64,000 bases of DNA from an uncultured Methanomicrobiales archaeon (lineage in GTDB: Archaea; Halobacteriota; Methanomicrobia; Methanomicrobiales; Methanospirillaceae), in the NCBI GenBank assembly GCA_949320185.1, contig CASGHK010000023.1:1-64000 (forward strand), in the 5' to 3' direction. The notes under the pieces are model-generated. The model was not told where the DNA came from and did no database searches. It saw only the letters and a program-made list of their open reading frames with translations. The position numbers and the translations under genes are program-made. This document shows, in pieces, positions 53,218 to 61,293 of the stretch (its first letter is position 1; each line of letters opens with the position of its first letter).

Positions 53218-54155
53218 GGGAAGGGGACCTCGATCCCCCGGTCTGGCCCGTCGAGGGCCACCCGGGCGATCGCGAGATCCTGGATCGCGAGACCCGTCGA
53301 GTCGAAGACCGTCACCTCGGTCTCGGAGCGTCGCCCTGTCCTTCCGAGCACGACGTCCCCAAGAGTACCGGCGATCAGCGCAGGGTCCAACAGCCCGGTG
53401 GCGATCGGAACGTTGATCTCGCCGGAATGGACTGCCTGTCTCGGGTCGTCAACGAAGAGGCGCGCCCTCGCGAGGACTGCGGGGTCGAGCTCCTGTTTTC
53501 CCGGGGCGTCCGCGCCGATTGCGTTGATGTGCGTCCCATCGCGGACCCATTCGTCCCTGACGATCGGCGTTCGCGACGGGGTGGTGGTCACCAGGAGATC
53601 GCAGTCGGTCACCCGTTCGAGGTCCGCGATCTCGACCTCGAGGTCTGGGAACCGACGCGCGAAGGCTCGAGCGCTCGTCTCGCTCCGGCTCCAGACCCGG
53701 ACCCGTTCGATGCCGAGCCAGGCGCGGGTCGCCTCGAGCTGGGCCTCCGCCTGCCGGCCAGCGCCGACGAGCCCGACCTGGACGCCGTCTGTCCTGCGGC
53801 AGAGGTGCCGGGCGGCGACCGCACCCGCGGCACCGGTGCGTCGGTCGGTCAGCATGGTTGCGTTCATCAGGGCGTACGGGAGGCCGGTCGATGGCTCGAG
53901 GAGTACGAGGAGCGCCATCACGCTCGGCAGCCCGCGCGCCGGGTTGTCGGGGTGGACGTTCACGACCTTGACGCCGGCGAGTCCGAGCGAGGGGATCGAG
54001 GCGGGCATGGTCCGAAAGTCCCCGCCGTCGATCGAGACATAGACCTTGGGGGGCATCTCCACCTCGTTCCTTCCGAAGGCGCGAAAGGCCGCTTCGATCG
54101 CCTCGTTGACCCGGACGAGGTCGATCCCCTCCTCCGGGTGGGCGTAGTAGCGCAT
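53214..54155 (-). CDS. Ornithine cyclodeaminase / alanine dehydrogenase (mu-crystallin family)
   Basis: A 313-residue NAD-dependent enzyme. The substrate site includes EMPPKVYVSIDGGDFRTMPA and GVKVVNVHPDNPARGLPSV; the dinucleotide fold is VQVGLVGAGRQAEAQLEATR, and the following FVDDPRQAVHSGEINVPIA completes the family. Archaeal relatives include alanine dehydrogenase (AF1665) and ornithine cyclodeaminase, and sequence alone does not decide between them. It overlaps the end of tes by 4 bases in convergent orientation. Confidence 0.85.
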   Translation of the reverse strand: MRYYAHPEEGIDLVRVNEAIEAAFRAFGRNEVEMPPKVYVSIDGGDFRTMPASIPSLGLAGVKVVNVHPDNPARGLPSVMALLVLLEPSTGLPYALMNATMLTDRRTGAAGAVAARHLCRRTDGVQVGLVGAGRQAEAQLEATRAWLGIERVRVWSRSETSARAFARRFPDLEVEIADLERVTDCDLLVTTTPSRTPIVRDEWVRDGTHINAIGADAPGKQELDPAVLARARLFVDDPRQAVHSGEINVPIATGLLDPALIAGTLGDVVLGRTGRRSETEVTVFDSTGLAIQDLAIARVALDGPDRGIEVPFP

Positions 54156-54198
54156 GATGACGGTCTCGGCCCGCGCAGGGAAAAAGCTGGTTGCCGGC

Positions 54199-54206
54199 TG
54201 CTATAT
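54199..54206 (+). promoter_or_regulatory. TATA box of the mptN gene
   Basis: GCTATATCC lies about 40 bases before the ATG at 54245, and a good ribosome-binding site (GAAGGAGAA) precedes that ATG. Expected transcription start at about 54230. Confidence 0.5.
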
Positions 54207-54244
54207 CCACACGGGGCGCCCACCCTGATCGAAGGAGAACGGCC

Positions 54245-55060
54245 ATGATCCGGATCATCCCGAAGCCGACCGATACGCCCGACGACGACTCGACCCGCAT
54301 GGTGATGGACGCGCTCGACGCACTCGGAGTGGGCTGGACCCGCCTCGAGCTCGACGATATCGACCCGTTCGCGTTCCCGGTCCGGGACGCGGTGATCTGG
54401 GCCTGCGGCCTCCGGCAGGACGGGCACCAGTTCGAGACTCTCCAGGCGCTCGCGACCCGGAACCGGGTCGTGAACTCGCCCGCCGCGATCGCGACCTGCG
54501 CCTCGAAGGTCGCGACCACCGCACGCCTCGTCGAGGCAGGCCTCCCCTCACCCGCGACCGGTCTGTTGAGGACTCGGGACCGGGCGAATGCTTTCATCGA
54601 GGCCTATGGGGGACAGGCTGTCTATAAGCCGGTCTACGGCTACGACGGCAACGGTATCCGCCTGGTGGAGTCGGCCGACGACCTCGAGGAGCCACCCTAC
54701 TACCTCCAGGAGTACGTGCCGAACGACGAGGACTACCGTATCTTCGTCATCGGAAACGAGGCGGTCGGCGCGATCCGTCGGCGTTCGGCGCATCTCACCC
54801 ATAACATCCATCAGGGCGGGCTCGGGGAGGCGGTCGACGTCACCCCGGAGATGGCGAGGCTCTCCGTCGCCGCGGCGCGCGCCGTCGGGGCGGACTACGC
54901 GGGGGTCGACCTCCTCCCGCTGGAGACGGGTGGGTTCACGGTCCTCGAGGTGAACGGGACCCCGAACTGGCACTGCATGACCGCCCCGATCCCCAGGCTG
55001 ATCGCCGTTTACCTGGTCCGGTGCGAAGAAGAGATGGCGGGGTCTATTCCTCGCCGATGA
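54245..55060 (+). CDS. mptN: RimK-type ATP-grasp ligase, tetrahydromethanopterin:alpha-L-glutamate ligase
   Basis: A 271-residue ATP-grasp enzyme that adds glutamate to tetrahydromethanopterin, giving tetrahydrosarcinapterin-type cofactors. Starts at ATG 54245 (MIRIIPKPTDTPDDDSTRMV) with a GGAG site. ATP-grasp motifs are AVYKPVYGYDGNGIRLVE, YLQEYVPNDEDYRIFVIG and GVDLLPLETGGFTVLEVNGTPNW. The assignment to MptN rests on the RimK family and on proximity to tes, as in M. jannaschii (MJ0619-MJ0620). CofF/gamma-F420 ligase is the main alternative. It converges with the small gene downstream by 17 bases. Confidence 0.78.
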   Translation: MIRIIPKPTDTPDDDSTRMVMDALDALGVGWTRLELDDIDPFAFPVRDAVIWACGLRQDGHQFETLQALATRNRVVNSPAAIATCASKVATTARLVEAGLPSPATGLLRTRDRANAFIEAYGGQAVYKPVYGYDGNGIRLVESADDLEEPPYYLQEYVPNDEDYRIFVIGNEAVGAIRRRSAHLTHNIHQGGLGEAVDVTPEMARLSVAAARAVGADYAGVDLLPLETGGFTVLEVNGTPNWHCMTAPIPRLIAVYLVRCEEEMAGSIPRR

Positions 55061-55292
55061 ACGCCTTCAACCGGTCGTAGATGAACTTCTCGACCGCCTG
55101 GGCCGTGGCGAGGTCGGAACGGAACGCCAGGAGCTCCCGTTCGTCGCCGTCCATGTTCGCGAACTTCATGCGCTGAGGTTTGTCGATCAGTTCCCCGGGG
55201 AACTTCGTGACGATCTCCCGGATGATCTTCTGCGGGACCCCCGGGGGGATCACCACGTCGTAGAGCTCGGGTGCTTCGCTGGTCTCTGCCAT
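55044..55292 (-). CDS. Small methanogen protein coupled to methanogenesis marker 14
   Basis: An 82-residue protein, ATG 55292 (MAETSEAPELYDVVIPPGV), starting 10 bases after the marker 14 gene. The sequence is well conserved in appearance: PQKIIREIVTKFPGELIDKP, ANMDGDERELLAFRSDLATA, EKFIYDRLKAFIGEE. The strong helix pattern and charge suggest a soluble partner of marker 14. I do not recognise a named family. The 3' end overlaps the end of mptN on the other strand. Confidence 0.75.
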   Translation of the reverse strand: MAETSEAPELYDVVIPPGVPQKIIREIVTKFPGELIDKPQRMKFANMDGDERELLAFRSDLATAQAVEKFIYDRLKAFIGEE

Positions 55293-55302
55293 TGGTCTCT
55301 CC

Positions 55303-56805
55303 TTACTTTCCACACGCGATCCTCTTAGCCATGATGCATTTCCCGCCGCGCCGGCCCCCAAGCGGGAACTTCGGCTTGCCGATCGAGAGCATACAGCGCC
55401 CCATCAGGGCGGCACCGCGCGCGAGCCCGTCGTCGACGAACACGACATGGTCGAGCGCGCCGTCGGGGAAGAGCTTCATCGCTTCGATCTCTTCAAGGAT
55501 GTACTCAGGCTTTCTTCCCGAGATCGCAGCACGGCCCGTGAACCCGATCGAGGCGTTCGGCGGGACCATGTCGCGCTCCGCCGCGATCCCGATCATCCGG
55601 GTGGCCATCCTGGTACAGACCCGGTCCACCACCTCGGTGAGCGTCGCGATCCCGTGGGCCTCGTGACATTCCTTTCCGATCGCCTCCAGCTCGGGGACGG
55701 CGGAGCCGTTCACCCCGGCATCGCAGCCTATCAGGGCGATCCCGGAGGCCTCCGCCACGTCGGCGCAGAGCGGCACGCGCCCGAACCGGGGGCGGTCGGA
55801 CGGGACGATCCGGATGTCGATCTGCTCGTGGCAGCGTTCGACATATTCGTCGACGACCCGACGGTTGGTCCGCGTCATGATCGAGCCGAGCGTCGAGCGG
55901 TCGGAGAAGAGGTCGAGCGCTGTCCCGGTCTTCTTCTGGACGAGGCCGGTCCCCCGAACGATCGCGTCGGGGATCGCGCCCGCGAGCCCGGCGAAGTTAC
56001 CGATCGTCCTGGCGAAAGGGTCGCATCCGGTGTCATCGATGTCGGAGGTGATCCGGCCGTCGAGCGTGGTACCGAAGTCGATAGAGACGCAGGGGTTTCG
56101 GAAGTCGACCGGCGTCCACTTTGCCCCCTCCTTGATCCCGGCCATGGCGAGCTCCCCCTCCATCTCGTTCGCGACCATCTCGACTCCCGAGGACCCCCGC
56201 GGCGGGAGCACGCCGGCGACCGCCCCGATGAAGACGACCTTGTCCGCGAAGGAGTGGGGCTGGAGTTTCGGCGGCAGGTTCGCCTTGGACATCGGCGGGG
56301 TCATCTTTCTGGGGGGTACCCCGGCCTCGAGGCACCCGTTCGCGAGCGCGATGACGAAGTCCCCGACCTGGTCCGGGGAGTCCATCGCGGCGACCACTCC
56401 GGTCGAACGGACGACGAAGTCGAGGTCGTCCTGGATCGAGAGGCCCGCCTCACGGTGGCACTGGACCAGGGTATCCCGGACCAGCTCGGTAACGGACTCG
56501 CGGGTCAGCTCGGTGCCGTCGAGAGTCTGGCCGAAGATCTCTTCGCCGGGCTTCGGGGGGCGGACGTCCCGGCTCATCGAGACCGTTTTGTTGATCACGT
56601 AGCTATGGCCGGTCTCGAGGTTCGTCCCGGTCAGGATGCACTTCGTTGTCGTATTGCCCATCTCCACCGATGCCACGATGAAGTACGGCTTGGTCCGATA
56701 TTCGGGGACCTCCATCCCCGCACCGAGACGGATGGTCGGTGGAGGAACACTCTCGACGATATGGGGCTTGGGGCGGAAAAAACGGTCAAAAAAGCGGGCG
56801 TACAT
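55303..56805 (-). CDS. mmp14: Methanogenesis marker protein 14
   Basis: A 500-residue protein with an ASKHA-like N-terminal motif (VEMGNTTTKCILTGTNLETG) and a C-terminal VSIDFGTTLDGRITSDIDDT block, both hinting at an ATP-binding fold related to the BcrA/HgdC activators, as in marker 15. Characteristic marker 14 segments are SRDVRPPKPGEEIFGQTLDG and TGLVQKKTGTALDLFSDRST. Starts at ATG 56805; a GTG is one codon upstream. It is distant from the other marker genes and forms an operon with the small gene downstream. Confidence 0.9.
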   Translation of the reverse strand: MYARFFDRFFRPKPHIVESVPPPTIRLGAGMEVPEYRTKPYFIVASVEMGNTTTKCILTGTNLETGHSYVINKTVSMSRDVRPPKPGEEIFGQTLDGTELTRESVTELVRDTLVQCHREAGLSIQDDLDFVVRSTGVVAAMDSPDQVGDFVIALANGCLEAGVPPRKMTPPMSKANLPPKLQPHSFADKVVFIGAVAGVLPPRGSSGVEMVANEMEGELAMAGIKEGAKWTPVDFRNPCVSIDFGTTLDGRITSDIDDTGCDPFARTIGNFAGLAGAIPDAIVRGTGLVQKKTGTALDLFSDRSTLGSIMTRTNRRVVDEYVERCHEQIDIRIVPSDRPRFGRVPLCADVAEASGIALIGCDAGVNGSAVPELEAIGKECHEAHGIATLTEVVDRVCTRMATRMIGIAAERDMVPPNASIGFTGRAAISGRKPEYILEEIEAMKLFPDGALDHVVFVDDGLARGAALMGRCMLSIGKPKFPLGGRRGGKCIMAKRIACGK

Positions 56806-56829
56806 CACCTTCCGTTGCCTCTGTGCTCC

Positions 56830-56839
56830 AATATACCTT
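56830..56839 (-). promoter_or_regulatory. TATA box of the methanogenesis marker 14 operon
   Basis: Minus-strand AAAGGTATATTGG lies about 25-34 bases before the ATG at 56805, implying a nearly leaderless transcript. Confidence 0.5.
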
Positions 56840-57024
56840 TCGTTTTCGGCCAGGTTGCCGTTCGTTCGGCCTCGTGGTCAGATCGGGGGATTCTCTTCCG
56901 GGATTTCTATTATTGTCCGATTCCTCACCTGCCCGTCGTTCACGAATTTCGAATCATTGAAATAAGTGAAGATGTAACTAGGTACGTCGTTATCCTGCCA
57001 CAGGACGCGGGAGACGGGGTGTGC

Positions 57025-57252
57025 ATGAGGGAGCGGATTCGGCGGATCAACCTTCAGCGGCAGATGCTGACCATGATCACTTCGCGGCCCGGGTGCACCC
57101 TCCAGGAACTCTTCGAGGCCTACCGCGAGAACTACCGGGCATGGGAGATCCGCTACCACCTCCAGTGGCTCGTCCGCCACGGGGTGGTCGCGCTGCGGGC
57201 GGGCCCCCGGGCGATCCACTGTTATCCGACCGGGAAACGGCTCTCGGTCTAG
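57025..57252 (+). CDS. Small winged-helix DNA-binding protein
   Basis: A 75-residue protein that is the last part of a long track ORF otherwise antisense to marker 14. ATG 57025 (MRERIRRINLQRQMLTMI) gives a complete winged helix: MLTMITSRPGCTLQELFEAY, WEIRYHLQWLVRHGVVALRA and a wing GPRAIHCYPTGKRL. It may regulate the adjacent marker 14 operon (divergent) or the carotenoid genes (convergent); this is inference. Size and lack of other domains suggest a dimeric regulator. Confidence 0.65.
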   Translation: MRERIRRINLQRQMLTMITSRPGCTLQELFEAYRENYRAWEIRYHLQWLVRHGVVALRAGPRAIHCYPTGKRLSV

Positions 57253-58115
57253 GTAAACCCTTTCGTCACGACCATGGCGGTGAAGAGGAGGCCGCCGAGC
57301 ATGGTGTTGAGCGCCGGGAGGCGCCAGTAGACCGTTTCTACCGGGAGTCCTGGCCTGGCGAGGAGGACCGCAGGCACCGCCGGGTATGCCAGCACGGCAA
57401 GGCTCAGGGGGTGCAGGCCGCTCGCGGTGAGCGTGATCGCGGCAAGACCACTCCAGAGGATGAGGCAGAGAATGAGCGACCGCTTCCTGCCCAGGAGGAC
57501 AGCCGTCGTCATGATACCGGCCGATCGGTCACAGGCGATGTCGGGCACGGCCGAGAAGAGGTGCATTGCGGCGATATGCAGAAACCCGCCGACGAGGAGC
57601 CATCCCGGGGGCACCTTCCCCGATGCCAGGACGAACCCGTAGACCCCCGGGAGCACGTAGAGGTAGTTCGAGCAGAAGTCCAGGAACGGGACCTGCTTGA
57701 ACCGGAGTGGCGGCGCTGAGTAGAACCCGGCGAGGAAGAGAAACCCCACGAGGACCGCGAGGAGCCTGGGATCGGGCGCGGCGGCGCCGAGGAGGAGCGT
57801 GGCGAGGAGCGAGAGGGCGACGAGGAGAATGACCCGGTTGCGGTCCGCCCCGGAGAAGCGGTACTCCCGCTCGTCCTTCTTCGGATTCGCCTGGTCGGTC
57901 GCCTCGTCGAAGAGGTCGTTGACGCCGTAGATGAAGAGATTGGCGGGGAAGAAAAAGTAGACCAGGGCGGCGGCGTACGCCGGGACCAGGAAGTCGTGCC
58001 AGTTCGCCATCCCGATCGCGTAGCCCACCACGTAGGTCCCGGCCGTGTAGATCCAGAACCGGGGGCGGGAGAGACGGATCGCGAACCCGGCCAGTCCCCC
58101 GGGCCCGCCCGTCAT
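57249..58115 (-). CDS. lyeJ: UbiA-family prenyltransferase, lycopene elongase-like
   Basis: A 288-residue membrane prenyltransferase; the ATG at 58115 overlaps the crtB stop (ATGA). Two Asp-rich motifs bind Mg-prenyl diphosphate: GVNDLFDEATDQANPKKDER and VPDIACDRSAGIMTTAVLLG. About eight helices. Place next to crtB, crtI and a cruF-like gene is the arrangement of bacterioruberin synthesis, in which LyeJ adds C5 units to lycopene to give a C50 chain. Alternative UbiA substrates (for example a quinone ring) are less likely from context. The 3' end overlaps the small winged-helix gene. Confidence 0.78.
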   Translation of the reverse strand: MTGGPGGLAGFAIRLSRPRFWIYTAGTYVVGYAIGMANWHDFLVPAYAAALVYFFFPANLFIYGVNDLFDEATDQANPKKDEREYRFSGADRNRVILLVALSLLATLLLGAAAPDPRLLAVLVGFLFLAGFYSAPPLRFKQVPFLDFCSNYLYVLPGVYGFVLASGKVPPGWLLVGGFLHIAAMHLFSAVPDIACDRSAGIMTTAVLLGRKRSLILCLILWSGLAAITLTASGLHPLSLAVLAYPAVPAVLLARPGLPVETVYWRLPALNTMLGGLLFTAMVVTKGFT

Positions 58116-58948
58116 GCGGTGGGCCGGATGCTGTTCGCAGCGAACCGGAAGACGAGCCGCGGCACGGACGGGCGGACCTTTTTGTCGAAGACGACGAACG
58201 GGTCGTGTTCGATCCGCCTGGCGGTCCAGGCGTACATGTCCGACGCGGTGATGATGGGTAGGCGCATCCTCCACGGGATAAACCGGTACCCTGCTTCGCC
58301 CTGAGCCTGCCAACCCCGGTAGTGATTGCATTGAGCGTGGATGAACTCCCTGAACGCCATCGGATGCCGCCGGAGGTATTCCGGCTCGAGGGAGTCCAGG
58401 CCGAACCGCTCAAGTTCCTCCTCGGGCAGGTAGAGCCGGCCCATTGCGCTGTCCTCGGCGATGTCCCGGATGAAGTTGATGTACTGCATCCCCCGACCGA
58501 GGTGGCGGGCGGCCAGATAACTCTCGGGGGGCAGTTCGAGGAGGCGGGCCATCATCAACCCGATAACCTCCGCCGAACCGTAGAGGTAGACGTGCAGGTC
58601 CTCGAGGGTCCGGTAGCGGTGGACGGAGAGGTCGAGCGCCATCGAGTGGAGGAACGCGTCCACCCACGCCTGGTCGATCCCGAACCGTTGCTGGAGGGCG
58701 ACGAACCCGTCGATCACCGGGTCCTGTGCGGACAGGCCGTCGATGGCCTCGCGGTAGGTATCGACGAAACTGAAGAAATCCTCCCCCCTCTGCGGCACCG
58801 AGTCCACCAGGTCGTCGGCCGTCCGCACGAACGAGTAGAGCGTGAAGACCCGCGCCTTCACCTCTGGTGGAAAGAAGAGCGTCGAGTAGAAGTAGGTCTT
58901 GGACCCGCGCTTGAAGAGGTCATAGATCGTCCGGTCGATCACGGTCAT
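58112..58948 (-). CDS. crtB: Phytoene synthase
   Basis: A 278-residue squalene/phytoene synthase. ATG 58948 overlaps the crtI stop (ATGA); the long N-terminal part of the track ORF is rejected. Motifs: SKTYFYSTLFFPPEVKARVF, first Asp-rich site RTADDLVDSVP, and second site NFIRDIAEDSAMGRLYLPEE. It condenses two GGPP to phytoene, the first step of carotenoid synthesis. Squalene synthase is the alternative, but the adjacent desaturase favours phytoene. Confidence 0.9.
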   Translation of the reverse strand: MTVIDRTIYDLFKRGSKTYFYSTLFFPPEVKARVFTLYSFVRTADDLVDSVPQRGEDFFSFVDTYREAIDGLSAQDPVIDGFVALQQRFGIDQAWVDAFLHSMALDLSVHRYRTLEDLHVYLYGSAEVIGLMMARLLELPPESYLAARHLGRGMQYINFIRDIAEDSAMGRLYLPEEELERFGLDSLEPEYLRRHPMAFREFIHAQCNHYRGWQAQGEAGYRFIPWRMRLPIITASDMYAWTARRIEHDPFVVFDKKVRPSVPRLVFRFAANSIRPTA

Positions 58949-60429
58949 CGCGGGGCTTCCTGCTCCTCGCCGACCACTCTCGCGACGATCTGGGACGAGA
59001 TCAGAGTCATGGGAACGCCGATGCCGGGGTGGGTGTACTGCCCCGAGTAGTAGAGGTTCTCGACCTTCTTGCTCCGGTGTGCCGGTCTCCAGAGCGCCGT
59101 CTGGAAGAGGGTATGCGAGAGGCCGAGCGCCGTTCCACGATAGGCGTTGTACCGCTTTGCGAAGTCCTCGAGGGCGAAGCACCGCTCGGTGACGATCGCG
59201 TCGCGGATCGGCTCCCCGATGGTGTCCTCGAGGTGGGAGAGGATCCGGTCGCGGAGCGCCTGGCGCCGCTCGGGTGTATCCGGCAGTCCGGGCGCGAGCG
59301 GAACAAGGATGAAGAGCGTCTCCCCACCCGGCGGTGCGGCGGTGGTGTCGGTCTTGGAGGGAACGTTGACGTAGTACGACGGGTTCTCGGGCCAGGCGAC
59401 CTTCTCCGGGTCGAAGAGGGTCTCGAACCCCTTCTCCCAGTCCCGGTCGAGCAGGAGGGTGTGGTGGCAGAGCCCCTCCACCTTCCGGTCGAGCCCGATA
59501 TAGAGGACCATGGCAGAGGGGGCGAGGATGCGCTTCGACCAGTACTCGGCGTCGTAAGTCCGTGATGCCCCGTCGAGGAGGTCGAGCTCGGTGTGTGCGT
59601 AGTCTGCGTTGACGATCACGACATCGGCCGGATACCGGCCCTCCGACGTTTCGACGGCGACCGCCCGGTCGTTCACGACCACGATCCGAGTCGCCGGTTC
59701 GTTGAAACGGAAGACCGCGCCGTGCTCTTCGGCCAGCCCGCGTACCGCGTCGACGACAGCCCGGATCCCGCCCTCGGGGTAGAAGACCCCCAGCGTCAGG
59801 TCGATGTGGGACATGATGTGGTAGAGGGCCGGCGTGTTCGAGGGAGCCCCGCCGAGGAACCCGATGGAGTACTGGACGATCTTCTTCGCCTCGTCGCTCG
59901 TGAAGTACCGGCCGACGAAGTGATCGAGGTGTTCGAAGGTATGGAGGAGCTTCGGGCCTTCAAAGAGGAGGCGGCCCGAGACGAAGTCGAGGACCGAGCG
60001 GTACTCCCGGTAGAGCAGGTCGTTCATGGTGATAGTGTAGAGCGCCTTCGCCGAGTCGAGGTACCGTCGGAGCTTCTCGCCGCCCCGTTCCTCGAACGTG
60101 TCGAAGAGAGCGATGGACTTCTCCGTCTCGGCGGGGATATCGACCACCCTGCCGTCCCCGAAGAAGATCCGGTAGGAGGGGTCGAGGCGCCTGAGCTCGA
60201 AGAAGTCGGCGGGCGTCCTGCCGAACTCGGCGAAGAATCGTTCGAAGACGTCGGGCATCAGGTACCACGACGGGCCCATGTCGAAGGTGAACCCCTTATC
60301 GCGGTGCACCGACGCTCGCCCCCCTGCCTGCTCGTTCTTCTCCAGCACCGTCACGTCGTTCCCGTCCCGGGCAAGCAGGGCTGCTGCGGCAAGTCCGCCG
60401 AAGCCCGCGCCGATGATCACCGTCTTCAT
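58945..60429 (-). CDS. crtI: CrtI-type phytoene desaturase
   Basis: A 494-residue flavoprotein that introduces double bonds into phytoene. ATG 60429 (MKTVIIGAGFGGLAAAALLA) is chosen; the track start is 26 codons upstream. FAD site IIGAGFGGLAAAALLARDGN, VLEKNEQAGGRASVHRDKGF, and the C-terminal family signature YYSGQYTHPGIGVPMTLISSQ. CrtI enzymes can use oxygen or quinones as electron acceptor; in a strict anaerobe another acceptor must serve. It is ATGA-coupled to crtB. Confidence 0.92.
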   Translation of the reverse strand: MKTVIIGAGFGGLAAAALLARDGNDVTVLEKNEQAGGRASVHRDKGFTFDMGPSWYLMPDVFERFFAEFGRTPADFFELRRLDPSYRIFFGDGRVVDIPAETEKSIALFDTFEERGGEKLRRYLDSAKALYTITMNDLLYREYRSVLDFVSGRLLFEGPKLLHTFEHLDHFVGRYFTSDEAKKIVQYSIGFLGGAPSNTPALYHIMSHIDLTLGVFYPEGGIRAVVDAVRGLAEEHGAVFRFNEPATRIVVVNDRAVAVETSEGRYPADVVIVNADYAHTELDLLDGASRTYDAEYWSKRILAPSAMVLYIGLDRKVEGLCHHTLLLDRDWEKGFETLFDPEKVAWPENPSYYVNVPSKTDTTAAPPGGETLFILVPLAPGLPDTPERRQALRDRILSHLEDTIGEPIRDAIVTERCFALEDFAKRYNAYRGTALGLSHTLFQTALWRPAHRSKKVENLYYSGQYTHPGIGVPMTLISSQIVARVVGEEQEAPR

Positions 60430-60528
60430 GAGAGGATCCCCACCCCGATACCGCGCGGCATGCCCTCCGGCGTCGCAGGTGAACAGCATCTCTATTCGCC
60501 GACCCACGAAAAAACCTGTCGATGGTGC

Positions 60529-61287
60529 TTACCCGGGAGATTGACGGAACCAGAGCCCCTTACGGAGGAGCACCGCTCCTGAGAAGGCGGCGATGCCCGC
60601 CCCGATGAGAATCGGGACGAGCATCCCCGCGCCAAGAGCGACGCCGGTCCAGAAGCAGGTGATCAGGAGGAGGCTCCAGGCGGTCTCCAGAGGCAGGGGA
60701 TGGCGAACGGTTATGAAGACCAGCGCCGAGTAGAGCGTGCCGGTGAGAAACCAGCCCAGATAGTTCGAGAGGGGGATCCCGTAGTATGCACCCTGCTCGC
60801 TCCAGACCCAGTACCCGAGGAGGGCCGCCCCGGGGTCGAGAACCAGGTCGACGGCGACGAGGAGAAGCGCACTCGCCGCCACCCTCGTTGCGAGAGAGTG
60901 GTACGGGAGGAGTCGTCCGGCGAGGGCCGTGGTCCCCAGGAGGAGCGGGACGTAGGCGAAGCCGACCGTCCAGGGTACGGGACCGATCGCCGCCGACCCG
61001 ATCGCCTCCGCATAGTGAAACCAGCCGTACGGCACCCCCGTCACCACGCCGATCGCCTCGACGCTCATTGAGAGCAGGGAGAGGCCGATGGCGAGGGCGA
61101 TGCCCCTCTGCACCCCCTCCGATCGGGACAGGTGATAGAAGGACGGGAGGGCGAGAGCGACGATGAGGGCCCCGGAGATCACCGGGTCGAACGGCGTCCT
61201 GGGAGCATAGCGGACCAGGGTGCCCAGGATAACGAGGAGAAGAAGGAGGAGAAGGTGCGGGACGGTGGAGAGGAGCTGTCTCGCCAT
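60529..61287 (-). CDS. cruF: CruF-like carotenoid hydratase (carotenoid biosynthesis membrane protein)
   Basis: A 252-residue membrane protein with about seven helices. Diagnostic stretches are GVPYGWFHYAEAIGSAAIGPVPW and DPGAALLGYWVWSEQGAYYGIPLSNYLGWF, found in carotenoid 1,2-hydratase/bisanhydrobacterioruberin hydratase families. In haloarchaea CruF adds water to the end groups to give bacterioruberin. It lies 6 bases after gltX on the same strand and 99 bases before crtI. Confidence 0.85.
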   Translation of the reverse strand: MARQLLSTVPHLLLLLLLVILGTLVRYAPRTPFDPVISGALIVALALPSFYHLSRSEGVQRGIALAIGLSLLSMSVEAIGVVTGVPYGWFHYAEAIGSAAIGPVPWTVGFAYVPLLLGTTALAGRLLPYHSLATRVAASALLLVAVDLVLDPGAALLGYWVWSEQGAYYGIPLSNYLGWFLTGTLYSALVFITVRHPLPLETAWSLLLITCFWTGVALGAGMLVPILIGAGIAAFSGAVLLRKGLWFRQSPG

Positions 61288-61293
61288 GCGCCC

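Noticed and set aside
56940-56965. Possible tRNA T-loop (TTTCGAATCATT)
   Set aside because: No acceptor or anticodon stem can be folded around it.
55447-57024. N-terminal 526 residues of plus-strand ORF 55447-57252
   Set aside because: Antisense to marker protein 14. Only the last 75 codons look like a real winged-helix protein and are annotated separately.
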